The notes under the pieces are model-generated. The model was given only the letters and a program-made list of their open reading frames with translations, was not told the DNA's origin and searched no databases. This document shows, piece after piece, positions 12,094 to 20,961 of a stretch of DNA of 64,000 nucleotides (position 1 is the stretch's first letter; each line of letters opens with the position of its first letter). Source of the stretch: Hirschia baltica ATCC 49814 (GTDB lineage: Bacteria; Pseudomonadota; Alphaproteobacteria; Caulobacterales; Hyphomonadaceae). The stretch covers positions 434,001-498,000 of the forward strand of contig NC_012982.1 in assembly GCF_000023785.1 (NCBI RefSeq), read 5' to 3'. Both the position numbers and the translations under genes were made by a program.

Positions 12094-12309
12094 ATGAGCG
12101 CAATTTCTTCAGCCACTAGCGGCGTGCTACACGCCAGCCAAATGTTCAACAGAGCAGCCACCAACACGGTGAAAGCTGCCAATGAGCAGGGCGATCTCGT
12201 CGGTGCAATCGTGGATCAAAAACAGGCTGAACATGCACTTAAAGCCAATACGGCAGTCTTAAAGGTGGCCGATGACATGCAAGAACGATTATTGGATATT
12301 CTTGTCTGA
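12094..12309 (+). CDS. Small protein resembling the flagellar rod/hook C-terminal domain
   Basis: 71 residues. The C-terminal half (GDLVGAIVDQKQAEHALKAN, then TAVLKVADDMQERLLDIL) follows the helical pattern at the C-termini of flagellar rod and hook proteins, with the xxANxxVxxxADxMxxxLLDI ending. The N-terminus (MSAISSATSGVLHASQMFNR) also fits the rod-protein helix. There is no central domain, so it is a minimal version. I chose the ATG at 12094 because MSAISS aligns with this pattern; an in-frame ATG at 12076 is the alternative, and neither has a strong ribosome site. No other flagellar gene is in the window. Confidence 0.55.
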   Translation: MSAISSATSGVLHASQMFNRAATNTVKAANEQGDLVGAIVDQKQAEHALKANTAVLKVADDMQERLLDILV

Positions 12310-12394
12310 TTGTTTTGAGATAATCTCAGCATTAGCGGTTGGCAGTCCTTTCCTAAAATCATACGCTTAGGTAAGTTTCTGGTTGAGGGAAAAG

Positions 12395-13195
12395 ATGTTT
12401 CAATTTTCAAATCTAGTTAAATCCGTATTTCTATCGTGTTCTGTGCTGCTTGTTGCGGCGTGTGATGCCTCCTTCCACAGAAATGATGTGCATGTCATTT
12501 CAAGTAAGGATGCAATTACTAGCTTTCCTGAAGGTGAAATCTACGGAGTTGTCACCCAAAGCAAATTGAAACAATCAATCGCCAAAGAAGAACTTTCAGG
12601 CATGGATTTTCTTTCTTTGCCAGAACAAAAATTTATAAAATCCCAAGAATGGATCGCTTTACCTCTGGATAATCTCAATCATCCCACACTTGAACGAGTT
12701 GGTCATTGTTACAAAGTTGAATCCGAAGACGAGAACCATTTTTTCATCGTTGAGCATGTCACAGGGCCTTTCCATCTTTATTCTGCAAATCGAGATGGAT
12801 GTTTTGATAAAGGCATGGAAGTCAAGCATGATTACGGTGTGCTCTATATCGAAGATGGTTTGTTCTATGTGCTAGAGCAAAGTGAAGAGCATTTTCGTGA
12901 TTGGGTGGGAAATCTGAATCCAATACAGCGTATGCAATTGGGTGTGCAATATACGTTGCCACCAGGCGACCAGTCTGTTGCGCAGGTTCAGGTAAAGTCT
13001 TCCAAAGCCTATCACGAATATATTCGTCAAAATAAAAATGATTTTGGCTTTCAAGCCGATGGTATGCCGCTTTATGTCGGGCCTCTAAGTGAAGACCAGC
13101 AAAAAGCGCATAGACTATTGTTGCTCGCTGAAGAAAAATACAAAGCCTTTAAAGCAGAACAAGCTAAAAAAGACGCCGCCTCTGCTGTGAAATAG
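12395..13195 (+). CDS. Putative lipoprotein of unknown function
   Basis: 266 residues with a lipoprotein signal peptide; the lipidated Cys is residue 23 (LLVAAC). The mature part has a mixed alpha/beta composition with no domain I recognise, ends in a charged helical tail (LLLLAEEKYKAFKAEQAKKD), and contains few Cys. The start is the ATG preceded by GAGGGAAA; an in-frame TTG 12 bases earlier is less likely. It stands alone between a small flagellar-like gene and the TonB receptor locus. Confidence 0.75.
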   Translation: MFQFSNLVKSVFLSCSVLLVAACDASFHRNDVHVISSKDAITSFPEGEIYGVVTQSKLKQSIAKEELSGMDFLSLPEQKFIKSQEWIALPLDNLNHPTLERVGHCYKVESEDENHFFIVEHVTGPFHLYSANRDGCFDKGMEVKHDYGVLYIEDGLFYVLEQSEEHFRDWVGNLNPIQRMQLGVQYTLPPGDQSVAQVQVKSSKAYHEYIRQNKNDFGFQADGMPLYVGPLSEDQQKAHRLLLLAEEKYKAFKAEQAKKDAASAVK

Positions 13196-13658
13196 CGTCA
13201 TATCCTCCTGAGTGAGTGGGGGATATCTGCAAAGTTTTCCAACGCGATCGCATTTCGCCCCATATTATGGCTATCCATTCATTGGGGCGGCTCGCGAACG
13301 CTAGTGTGATTGGAATGGTGCTTAAACGCATCATACGAGGTGTCGTGAGGCATTTAGGCCGCTGGCATCCTGAATCATTGGTCAGGACCAGCACATAATA
13401 TCCGTCAGCCAAGCGCTGACATCACATCCGCCAAGCGCGCACCTCGTGCCCCTGCTTCCGGCTTTATATAATATACCCGCATAATGTCCCTATGCGGATG
13501 TTTCTGTTTGTTTTGTTTCTTTCAATACATCAATTTGAATAGTTTGATTGAGTGCAAGCTATTAGGCGGCGTTTTTGTCGTAAAACTGTCTAACAAATAT
13601 CACGAAAGTGTCGCTTTACAGATGATAACCCACTGGCTTCAGCCAAGAGGGGAAAATC
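13196..13658 (+). other. 463-base intergenic stretch with local hairpins
   Basis: No convincing gene. Two hairpins are visible: one around 13361-13392 (GCTGG-CA-TCCTGA paired with TCAGGA-CCAGC) and one at 13404-13420 (GTCAGC/GCTGAC). A weaker one lies at 13477-13497. Short open frames on both strands (about 60-85 codons) lack ribosome sites and recognisable sequence. The last ~150 bases are AT-rich and probably hold the promoter of the TonB receptor. Confidence 0.4.
13586..13603 (+). promoter_or_regulatory. Possible PHO box upstream of the receptor/phytase operon
   Basis: CTGTCTA-ACAA-ATATCAC sits about 55 bases before the TonB receptor start. The PhoB consensus is two CTGTCAT units separated by four bases; the units match at 5 and 4 of 7 positions. 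The match is weak, but PhoB control is biologically plausible for a phytase locus. Confidence 0.25.
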
Positions 13659-16526
13659 ATGGCATTATCTCGATCAAAATTATTGTCGGCAACATTTTTG
13701 GGGCTTGGGTTAGCAAGCGCCGCGAGTGCACAAGTGCTTGATGGACGTGTGACGGATCAAACAGGTGCAGCACCTCTTGAAGGCGCACGCGTCGTTCTCG
13801 AAGAGCTGAACCGCACAACGACAACAGACCGCTTTGGTAAATACCGTTTTGGCGGCGTACCTGAAGGCACATACAACTTAACTGTTTCATATATCGGTGC
13901 GCCGAACGCGACTATGCCAGTGGTTATCGATACAGATCGCGCTACGCTTGATGTAAAGCTTGGTGACGATGTTCGCTATATGGAAAACACAATTATTGTG
14001 GGTAGCGCGGCGGCTCAAGCGGGGGCTTTGAACCAACAGCGTGCATCCAACTCTTTTCTTTCAGTCATCGACTCTGATGGCCTTGGAAGTTTCCCTGACA
14101 CAACTGTGGCAGACTCACTTCAACGCCTGCCAGGTCTCTCCATCAAAACAGACCAAGGTGAAGGCCGTTATGTATCAGTGCGTGGGATCAACCCAGACCT
14201 AATCTCTGCCTCTATCAATGGTGTGCGTACACCTTCACCGGAAGATCGTCGCGGTGTGTTGCTTGATGGTGTTCCCTCTGATTTGCTTGACGGTATTGAA
14301 GTTCAAAAATCTCTGACCCCAGATGTCGATGCTGATACACTAGGTGGGGTGATCAACCTTAAAACGATTTCCGCTTTTGACCGTGATGGGCGCTTTATCC
14401 GCGCAAAAATTGAAGGTGCATACAACGAAATTTCTGAAGAGATTTCTCCTAAAGCCGCACTCACATATTCTGAGGTTTTTGCTGACAAATTCGGTGTTGC
14501 TTTGTCCGCGAATTACCAAGATTTGCGTATCGAAGCACACAATAACGAAGCCGATGAGTGGAGCCAGTTAGACGATGGCACATTCTACCTTTCTGATGGT
14601 GCTGAACACCGTTGGTATGGCCTAAACCGTGAGCGTCTTGGCTTTGTTGGGAATTTTGACTGGCGCGTCAACAACAGCACAGACCTTTACCTTCGTACGC
14701 TCTTCAACAATTATGAAGACGATGAAGTGCGTAATGTTCTTGCCTTCCGTGATCTTGGGGATGTGGTCGAAGAGGATGATGATGAAAATGAAGTTGTTGC
14801 AGATGGTTCAACTCTGACAGACACTTCAGCCAGTTTCCCATTGAATGAGACACAAGCAGAAGTTCGTGTTCGCCGCGAAGTTCGTCAAATCCAAACAATC
14901 GCCATCGGTGGTGAGACAGTCTTGAATGACTGGAAAACAGATTATGAAATCTCCTATGCATATGCAGAAGAAGACGACAGCGACAATCACGACGCAGCTT
15001 TCCGGTTTGAAGACATCCAAGACGTTGTTCCGGGCAACATCACGCTAGATTATTCAGACCCGAAAATTCTGCGCTTAAGCGAAGGTGCAATTCTGGATGC
15101 GATTTACGATCCTGCCAATTACAATCTAGATGCGTTTGAGCGTGAGTTCACTGCGAATGAAGATACTGAAGTCGCAGCAAAGTTTAACATTTCCAAAGAT
15201 GGACTGCTCGGTCAGATTCCTGTCACTTGGAAGGGTGGACTAAAAATCCGCGATCGTGAAAAAATTCGCGATGTAAATGTGCTTGTCTATGAAGACGATT
15301 CTATCAACCTCGCAGATTATTCCACTGGTAACCTTATCCCAGACTGGCGCATCGGGAATGAGCAACCTACATGGCCAGATGCAAACCTGACGCGTTCATT
15401 GCGCAATGCGTTCACCGATGATGATCTTGATGTTGAAGGCAGCTTCTTTGACTCCAATGGTGAAGATTACAAAATTGATGAGCAGATCTTTGCCGGTTAC
15501 GGTATGGGTACTTTCAATATTGGTGACCTAACCCTTGTTGCTGGTGTTCGTGTTGAGCAAACAAATGTTGATTTGGAAGGGCGCGTCGTCCTTGAAGATG
15601 AATTAGAGGCAGTCACCACTAATTTCTCCAATGACTACACGCATGTTCTACCGAGCATAAATGCGAAATATGCATTCTCTGACACGTTGATTGCACGTGG
15701 TGCTTATTACGCGGCTGTTGTGCGTCCTGCATTTGGCGAGATGGCACCATTCTTCTTCATCAATGATGATCGTGATGAAGCTGAAATCGGAAACCCAAAT
15801 CTTGACCCACTTGAAGCAAACAATTTCGACCTTGGTTTAGAATTCTACCCAACAGAGCTTTCTGTTATGTCAGTCGGTGTGTTCTACAAGGATATCTCTA
15901 ACGCGATATTCCCAACCACATATGACATTGAAGACCTTCCAGACAGTATCGACCTCTCCGCTATCCCGGGAGAATTCCTCAATGGTATCGAAGAGGGTGA
16001 TGAAATTTCTCCAGGTGTTGTAGACACAGGCGAAATCGAAGAAGTTGCCACCTTTATCAATGTCGGTGACAGTGAGATTTACGGGGTTGAGTTCAACTAT
16101 GTTCAAAACCTTGGTGATTTATCAGAAGCATTAAATGGTTTCCTTCTGTCCGCCAACCTGACATTAAGCGACTCCGAAAGCACATTGCCGGATGGCCGCA
16201 AAGTATCCTTCCTTCAACAATCTAACACAGTTTGGAACATGGCACTTGGCTATGACAAAGGTCCGTGGGATCTGCGCGTATCTGCCAATTTCCGTGGCAA
16301 CCAAATTGATGAATTGGTTGATGAAGATCTCGATCGTTACACAGATGATCGCACATTGGTCGAAGCGTCTGCCAAATACACTGTAAATGACAATATTCAG
16401 CTCTATGTTGAGGGTAAAAACCTCACTGACGCGCCAGAATATTACTATTTTGGAAACCAACGTCGTCTGTCACAATATGACGAATTTGGACGTACATTCA
16501 TTATAGGCGCACGCTTCACTTATTAG
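13659..16526 (+). CDS. TonB-dependent receptor paired with phytase
   Basis: Outer membrane active-transport barrel. A signal peptide is cleaved near residue 25 (AASAQV). Residues 26-105 form a carboxypeptidase-regulatory-like beta domain (GRVTDQTGAAPLEGARVVLE ... TTDRFGKYRFGGVPEGTY). The plug domain follows (DSLQRLPGLSIKTDQGEGRY, VSVRGINPDLISASINGVR), then a 22-strand-type barrel ending in the aromatic residue Tyr (FIIGARFTY), as required for BAM recognition. The protein resembles the Caulobacter-type TonB receptors. GAGGGGAA gives a strong ribosome site. The phytase gene follows by 82 bases, which suggests the receptor imports phytate or its breakdown products; the substrate is inferred from this neighbour. 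Confidence 0.93.
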   Translation: MALSRSKLLSATFLGLGLASAASAQVLDGRVTDQTGAAPLEGARVVLEELNRTTTTDRFGKYRFGGVPEGTYNLTVSYIGAPNATMPVVIDTDRATLDVKLGDDVRYMENTIIVGSAAAQAGALNQQRASNSFLSVIDSDGLGSFPDTTVADSLQRLPGLSIKTDQGEGRYVSVRGINPDLISASINGVRTPSPEDRRGVLLDGVPSDLLDGIEVQKSLTPDVDADTLGGVINLKTISAFDRDGRFIRAKIEGAYNEISEEISPKAALTYSEVFADKFGVALSANYQDLRIEAHNNEADEWSQLDDGTFYLSDGAEHRWYGLNRERLGFVGNFDWRVNNSTDLYLRTLFNNYEDDEVRNVLAFRDLGDVVEEDDDENEVVADGSTLTDTSASFPLNETQAEVRVRREVRQIQTIAIGGETVLNDWKTDYEISYAYAEEDDSDNHDAAFRFEDIQDVVPGNITLDYSDPKILRLSEGAILDAIYDPANYNLDAFEREFTANEDTEVAAKFNISKDGLLGQIPVTWKGGLKIRDREKIRDVNVLVYEDDSINLADYSTGNLIPDWRIGNEQPTWPDANLTRSLRNAFTDDDLDVEGSFFDSNGEDYKIDEQIFAGYGMGTFNIGDLTLVAGVRVEQTNVDLEGRVVLEDELEAVTTNFSNDYTHVLPSINAKYAFSDTLIARGAYYAAVVRPAFGEMAPFFFINDDRDEAEIGNPNLDPLEANNFDLGLEFYPTELSVMSVGVFYKDISNAIFPTTYDIEDLPDSIDLSAIPGEFLNGIEEGDEISPGVVDTGEIEEVATFINVGDSEIYGVEFNYVQNLGDLSEALNGFLLSANLTLSDSESTLPDGRKVSFLQQSNTVWNMALGYDKGPWDLRVSANFRGNQIDELVDEDLDRYTDDRTLVEASAKYTVNDNIQLYVEGKNLTDAPEYYYFGNQRRLSQYDEFGRTFIIGARFTY

Positions 16527-16542
16527 TAAAGTTCAAAAGATC

Positions 16543-16590
16543 AGGGCTGGAAACGGGGCTTCCTGTTTCCAGCCCTCGCTTTATTTATTT
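16543..16590 (+). terminator. Hairpin between TonB receptor and phytase
   Basis: Perfect 12-bp stem AGGGCTGGAAAC / GTTTCCAGCCCT (16543-16554 with 16565-16576), a 10-base loop, then CGCTTTATTTATTTT. As an attenuating terminator it would lower phytase expression relative to the receptor. Confidence 0.75.
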
Positions 16591-16608
16591 TATAGATCGG
16601 ATAATCCT

Positions 16609-17628
16609 ATGTTGCGCTCAATCTGTCTTGCTCCGCTAATGCTTGCTGCTTTTGCTTGTACAACTCCAGAAGTTCTTCCTTTTGAAATCAAGAGCATTCC
16701 TGCTCAAGTTGAAACAGACCCAATGGTCGGCGTTGGTGATCGCGCTGATGATCCAGCCGTATGGGTATCGCCAAATGATGTCGCGAATTCACTCATTCTA
16801 GGCACAAACAAAGACGAAGGCCTGCATGTGTATTCGCTTGCAGGTAAAGAACTTCAGTTTCTTGATGTGGGTGCTGTCAATAATGTTGATGTGCGCGGTA
16901 ATCTTGCTGTTGCTTCCAATGATGAAACCGGCGGTATTAGTTGGTTCTCTATCGATCCGGCCACAAGCAATGTCCAACACCTAAACGACACACCTGTCGA
17001 CATCGTCGAGCCATACGGCATTTGCATGGGCAATCTTGATAATAGCTACCAAGCCGGTGTGACCTATAAAGATGGGACTGTTCAAATCTGGACAGGCACG
17101 CTCCAAGAAGATGGCACAGTCAGCGCGAAATTTGAGCGTTCAGCCAAGCTCGAAACTCAGCTTGAAGGCTGCGTGTTTGATGATGAGCAAAGCCTGCTGT
17201 TCATCGGTGAAGAAACAAAAGGCATCTGGTCGCTTGATCTGGCCAATGCGGATTCTGCACCCCAAAAAGTTGACTTCATCGAAGATGGTAACGGCCTTGT
17301 CGCAGACACAGAAGGTCTTTCTCTGTGGCGCGGTGAAAACGGCGAGGGCTATCTTGTCGCTTCTGCGCAAGCTTCCGACCGTTTCGTCGTCTATGACCGC
17401 AAAGCGCCGCACGCACCACGCGGCATTATCACAATCACAGCCAGTGCAGATGGTGCAATTGACGCTGTCACGCACACAGATGGCCTTGATGTGTCATCCG
17501 CATCATTGCCGGGTTATCCAGCGGGCATATTGGTTGTTCAAGATGATGGAAACCCAAAAAGCGGTGTCGACCAGAACTTCAAAATCGTAGATTGGGAAAG
17601 CATTCAAACTGCGCTCCAAATCGATTAA
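16609..17628 (+). CDS. Beta-propeller phytase (3-phytase), lipoprotein
   Basis: Calcium-dependent hydrolase releasing phosphate from phytate (inositol hexakisphosphate). Six-bladed propeller motifs are recognisable in order: DRADDPAVWVSP, GTNKDEGLHVYSL, NNVDVRG, YGICMGN, LEGCVFDDE, LFIGEETKGIWS, TEGLSLWRGENGEGYLVAS, DGLDV and a C-terminal NFKIVDW. A lipoprotein signal ends at Cys17 (AAFACTT), so it is probably anchored in the periplasm or at the cell surface. The 339-aa length fits the family. It lies behind a TonB receptor, a linkage known in other aquatic Proteobacteria, and is followed by a strong terminator. Confidence 0.94.
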   Translation: MLRSICLAPLMLAAFACTTPEVLPFEIKSIPAQVETDPMVGVGDRADDPAVWVSPNDVANSLILGTNKDEGLHVYSLAGKELQFLDVGAVNNVDVRGNLAVASNDETGGISWFSIDPATSNVQHLNDTPVDIVEPYGICMGNLDNSYQAGVTYKDGTVQIWTGTLQEDGTVSAKFERSAKLETQLEGCVFDDEQSLLFIGEETKGIWSLDLANADSAPQKVDFIEDGNGLVADTEGLSLWRGENGEGYLVASAQASDRFVVYDRKAPHAPRGIITITASADGAIDAVTHTDGLDVSSASLPGYPAGILVVQDDGNPKSGVDQNFKIVDWESIQTALQID

Positions 17629-17638
17629 TCCATAAAGT

Positions 17639-17680
17639 AAAACGAGCGGGCTTTTCTTTATTCAGCCCGCTCGTTTTAAG
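17639..17680. terminator. Terminator after phytase, shared with the convergent gene
   Basis: Perfect 14-bp stem (17639-17652 with 17664-17677), 11-base loop. The A-run on one side and T-run on the other let it act on both strands. Confidence 0.93.
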
Positions 17681-17699
17681 CTTTCAACGCCTTCCCGAT

Positions 17700-18263
17700 C
17701 TATGGATTGAGGCGGGCTTTCGAGCCAGTATATTCACGTTCACACGCAAGAATTTTCGACCCTTGTCGCGGACTATTTTTCGCAACTTCCTGTGCTGCAC
17801 TTTTACAAAAACGCGCGCATTTCAAGAAATTAGGCTCTCTATTATTAGCTGACATTTGCGGATATTGCTGCGCAAGTGCGGTGCATTCATCTGAAAAAGC
17901 CAACAATTCTGTCTCCGTAAACAGGGTTTCGGCTTTGGGCGTTACCTGCCCATTGTATTTGGATGAAATAGAGGCGGGTAATTCTGAAAAAGATTGATCG
18001 CAAACCAACACATTATTTTTCAATTGCGGATGATTTAAACCCTGCTGCATCATGTCGGCAGCTGTCTTACAAGACATTTTACACCGGTTCAGATTCTTCA
18101 CTTGATTGGCTTCTTCAGTCGACTTTCGCCAATCAAGCTGACTGGCCTCCAGCGAGCAGAATGTGCTCATAGATTTATATTCATCAACCGATTTCGTCTG
18201 ACCCATCGCAGCGTTGCAGACAAATAATGCGGCGACACCAAGCGCTAAAAATTTCATTCGCAT
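17700..18263 (-). CDS. Secreted Cys-rich protein with internal duplication
   Basis: 187 residues with a signal peptide cleaved after NAAMG. I do not recognise the family. The mature protein contains two similar halves, each with a leading Cys, then a C-x3-C-K-x-A-A segment, then a Cys followed by an aromatic: LNRCKMSCKTAAD ... LVCDQSF, and FLKCARFCKSAAQ ... LACEREY. Eight Cys in this arrangement suggest periplasmic disulfides. The start could be either of two ATGs two codons apart, preceded by GGGAGA. It converges with the phytase gene. Confidence 0.7.
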   Translation of the reverse strand: MRMKFLALGVAALFVCNAAMGQTKSVDEYKSMSTFCSLEASQLDWRKSTEEANQVKNLNRCKMSCKTAADMMQQGLNHPQLKNNVLVCDQSFSELPASISSKYNGQVTPKAETLFTETELLAFSDECTALAQQYPQMSANNREPNFLKCARFCKSAAQEVAKNSPRQGSKILACEREYTGSKARLNP

Positions 18264-18375
18264 TTAGATGCATCTCCCCAAAAAAATACCTAAACGAAAA
18301 TCTATATTCTGCAATTTTAAGCCATGATCAAGACGGAGATTAAATTAAGCGTACAGATTGCTGAACCAGCAAAGA

Positions 18376-18592
18376 CACGCCAATATTTGTCATGGAATAG
18401 AAGGGCCAGTCTTGTTGTGGCGTAGATCCCAAATCAAGTTTGGGATGACATTTAGATATTTGCCGACCACTCACCCAACACGCTCAACCTGCCATCCGAA
18501 CGCACGCCGTCACCCATATGCACGCTGTCACTGCGACGTTCAACCTGTCACCCTGACGAAAGTCAGGATCCACGTATCAATGCAGACTGGCT
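18376..18592 (+). repeat. Left copy of a ~217-bp direct repeat (R1)
   Basis: Closely similar to 20577-20794 in the same orientation. It contains the small palindromes ATCCCAAA-TCAAG-TTTGGGAT and CCTGACGAAAGTCAGG and ends in GGATCC-type boundaries, like intergenic repeats common in alphaproteobacteria. The remaining parts of the 522-base gap (18264-18375 and 18593-18785) hold no gene that I can see. Confidence 0.85.
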
Positions 18593-18785
18593 CCTGTGTT
18601 CAAATCGTCCCCCGAAAATTTCCTGCATCTGATTTGCTTTTGGGGGCGGTGAGGGGTGTTGTGTGAACTAACAGCGTTGTTATTCATGACTTTATCCGTT
18701 TTTCTGTCACGAATTTGTATTCTAAAATGGCTAAATAGCTGTTATCGAAGATGAAAATAAAAAATTAGGAGTTGGGGGAAATCCG

Positions 18786-20468
18786 ATGAAATTAAAATCG
18801 TGCGTAGCACTTGGAGCATTCGCGCTTGCAACAACACTTAGCGCATGCGGTGGCGGCGGTGGATCTTCCAGCCCGACGCCTCCTTCACCAAGCGCACCCG
18901 CAGTGAACACGCCTCCAAATGCTGATATATCCACGACCAATGTGGTCACGGATGAACGTCAAGAGATTTCCCTTTCCGCCGCAGGATCAAGCGATGCTGA
19001 CGGAGATAGCCTCACTTATAGCTGGTCGCAAATCGCCGGACCCGACCTTGGCGCAGGCACGCAAACCGGAGACACTTTCACCGCTCAAGTCCCAGAACTC
19101 ACAGCCGATGAAACCTACACAATCGAGCTTACTGCCTCCGATGGGCAAGCCTCAACAACCCAAACAATCGAGATCATCGGCCGCAAAATTGTGCTGACTC
19201 CTCTGGCGACAGAGTGGGGCAATCAATTTGGTGGGTATCAAACAGATGGACAGATCGTTCCACCATTCTGGTCAAATAATGGAAGTTATTTCCTGACCAA
19301 TGTTTATACACCAGCTACTGACACGCAAGAAGGTAAATATTCTGAGTATTATTACGAACCTAGAGGGGCCGGAAACTATGATTACAGCTTGAGCTATAAT
19401 CATCCAGCCAATTTTAGCGAGCCTTTTACGCCCCCAGTTAATTATAGATTAGATACGTCTGTTTGGAATGATTTTTATCAATACGTATCTTCCAATAACA
19501 CCATTGAAATTAGAGATAATGCGGACTTAGAAAACCCTCAAATACTTCAGCTTCCTTCGGCAGCATGTGCTGTGTTTAATTCTGAGTTTATAGAGGGTTT
19601 TGATTCAGTCGCCAATTCAAATTCGCCAAAGGTATTTCCTAATTTACTGGTTGCGCTGGATACGGGGGGAATCATTGAATATGAAAACCTTGGCAATAGA
19701 GTTTTGACCGCTACAGGCTTTCCCGATACTGCAAATTCGATGAATTGGGGTAAATATGCAGAGACTAGCAGCGTTTTTAAAGAAGGCGGAAATTATTGCT
19801 CAGGCTTACTCGGTAAGCAGGTGGTGAAAACACCTACAAGTGACGGACACGCATTGGAGGTTACCGGTCATAATTTTATTCTCTTTGATGAAGATAGCCA
19901 GAATTTGCAATTGTTCGCGGCCTCAGGTGTAGAGCCATTTGTCAACGCAGCGCCGATAGCCCAGATGAGCACAGCTAGCATCACCAGCGAGACACTCAGC
20001 GGGATACCGCAAGTCCAAGCCAGCATTTATGAAGACCATGGCACCGCAAACCACTTTTGGGCAATTGGTCTAACTACAAAAACGCATGATGGAGAGCATT
20101 ATGTCATTGTCATAAATGAAAATTTCAACGAAATGAAATACATGCGCCTGCCCAATGGTGTCCCCACGGATATTTATGCCATTCCGCATCAATCAGATGG
20201 CATTCCCTATAATGAGCAAACATCAGACCTTTTTATTATCAGTCCAGATAGTCCTTATGTTGTGTATTTTGAAAATAATGCCGCTCAAGGCACAGGCTAT
20301 GCCGACGCAACGAATTTCGAGGATGCGCAATACATAGATGTCGGGTTTGGCGGCTCATTTCTCAATTTCGATTCTGATGACTATTATCGCGTCGACGAAG
20401 ATATGTATGTGGCCTATGCAGAAGAAGGCCGAGTGCGTGTGTTCTCGCATTCAGCCACGGTGAATTAG
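18786..20468 (+). CDS. PKD-domain lipoprotein, C-terminal part unknown
   Basis: 560 residues. A lipoprotein signal with Cys21 (LSAC) is followed by a Gly/Ser/Pro linker and one PKD-type beta-sandwich at about residues 42-135 (TPPNADISTTNV ... GSSDADGDSLTYSWSQIAGP ... YTIELTASDGQAS). The remaining ~420 residues are rich in Asn, Tyr and Asp and read like a beta-propeller or other all-beta extracellular module; I do not recognise it. Probable surface or periplasmic binding role, inferred only. The C-terminal part is more AT-rich in codon use than the conserved genes nearby. The gene is bracketed by two direct repeats. Confidence 0.8.
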   Translation: MKLKSCVALGAFALATTLSACGGGGGSSSPTPPSPSAPAVNTPPNADISTTNVVTDERQEISLSAAGSSDADGDSLTYSWSQIAGPDLGAGTQTGDTFTAQVPELTADETYTIELTASDGQASTTQTIEIIGRKIVLTPLATEWGNQFGGYQTDGQIVPPFWSNNGSYFLTNVYTPATDTQEGKYSEYYYEPRGAGNYDYSLSYNHPANFSEPFTPPVNYRLDTSVWNDFYQYVSSNNTIEIRDNADLENPQILQLPSAACAVFNSEFIEGFDSVANSNSPKVFPNLLVALDTGGIIEYENLGNRVLTATGFPDTANSMNWGKYAETSSVFKEGGNYCSGLLGKQVVKTPTSDGHALEVTGHNFILFDEDSQNLQLFAASGVEPFVNAAPIAQMSTASITSETLSGIPQVQASIYEDHGTANHFWAIGLTTKTHDGEHYVIVINENFNEMKYMRLPNGVPTDIYAIPHQSDGIPYNEQTSDLFIISPDSPYVVYFENNAAQGTGYADATNFEDAQYIDVGFGGSFLNFDSDDYYRVDEDMYVAYAEEGRVRVFSHSATVN

Positions 20469-20576
20469 CCTTCCCCGTAAACCCAAACAGTCTGATATCC
20501 ATCGCAATGGAGATAGGATTGGCTCTCTGAGGGGAAGTAATTGTTTGAGTGACTGTGACACTGTCACATGGTTAAT

Positions 20577-20794
20577 CACGCCAAGATTTGTCATGGAATA
20601 GAAAGGCCAGTCTTGTTGCTGCGTGGATCCCAAATCAAGTTTGGGATGACAGTTAGATGTTTGCCGACCACTCACCCAACACGCTGAATCTGCCAACCTA
20701 ACCTACGCCGTCACCCTGACGCACACTGCCAAGCCCGACATTCAAATTGTCATCCTGACGAAAGTCAGGATCCACTGACCAATGAGACTAGCTT
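20577..20794 (+). repeat. Right copy of the ~217-bp direct repeat (R2)
   Basis: Second copy of R1, with scattered substitutions but the same small palindromes in the same order. Together they bracket the PKD lipoprotein gene. The last ~10 bases overlap the start of another short direct repeat. Confidence 0.85.
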
Positions 20795-20823
20795 TTCAAT
20801 CTCTTCCCACATCATGCCCGATA
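20784..20823 (+). repeat. 40-bp direct repeat, first copy
   Basis: Begins GAGACTAGCTTTTCAATC and ends ATGCCCGATA; 36-37 of 40 bases match 20916-20955. The GTCATGCCCGA-like ending resembles the terminal repeat of the MITE-like elements at 21391 and 21585. Confidence 0.75.
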
Positions 20824-20915
20824 GCTAGCCATCAGGAATAAGGCGTAAGGCATGTAAAAACCAAGCTTCAAACCCTGTCCGCTCATGCCTGCGAAGGCAG
20901 GTATCTTGCGCAATT

Positions 20916-20955
20916 GAGACTGGCTTTTCAATCTCTTCCCGCGTCATGCCCGATA
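20916..20955 (+). repeat. 40-bp direct repeat, second copy
   Basis: Same sequence as at 20784 with three or four changes. Between the copies is another small palindrome (CTGCGAAGGCAG). No gene is visible in 20469-20961 apart from these repeats. Confidence 0.75.
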
Positions 20956-20961
20956 AGCTCA

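Noticed and set aside
13216-13398. Frames on both strands in the 13.2-13.4 kb gap.
   Set aside because: No ribosome site, no recognisable sequence, and the region contains hairpins instead.
13484-13741. 85-codon plus-strand frame running into the TonB receptor start.
   Set aside because: Overlaps the receptor signal peptide in another frame and lacks a ribosome site.
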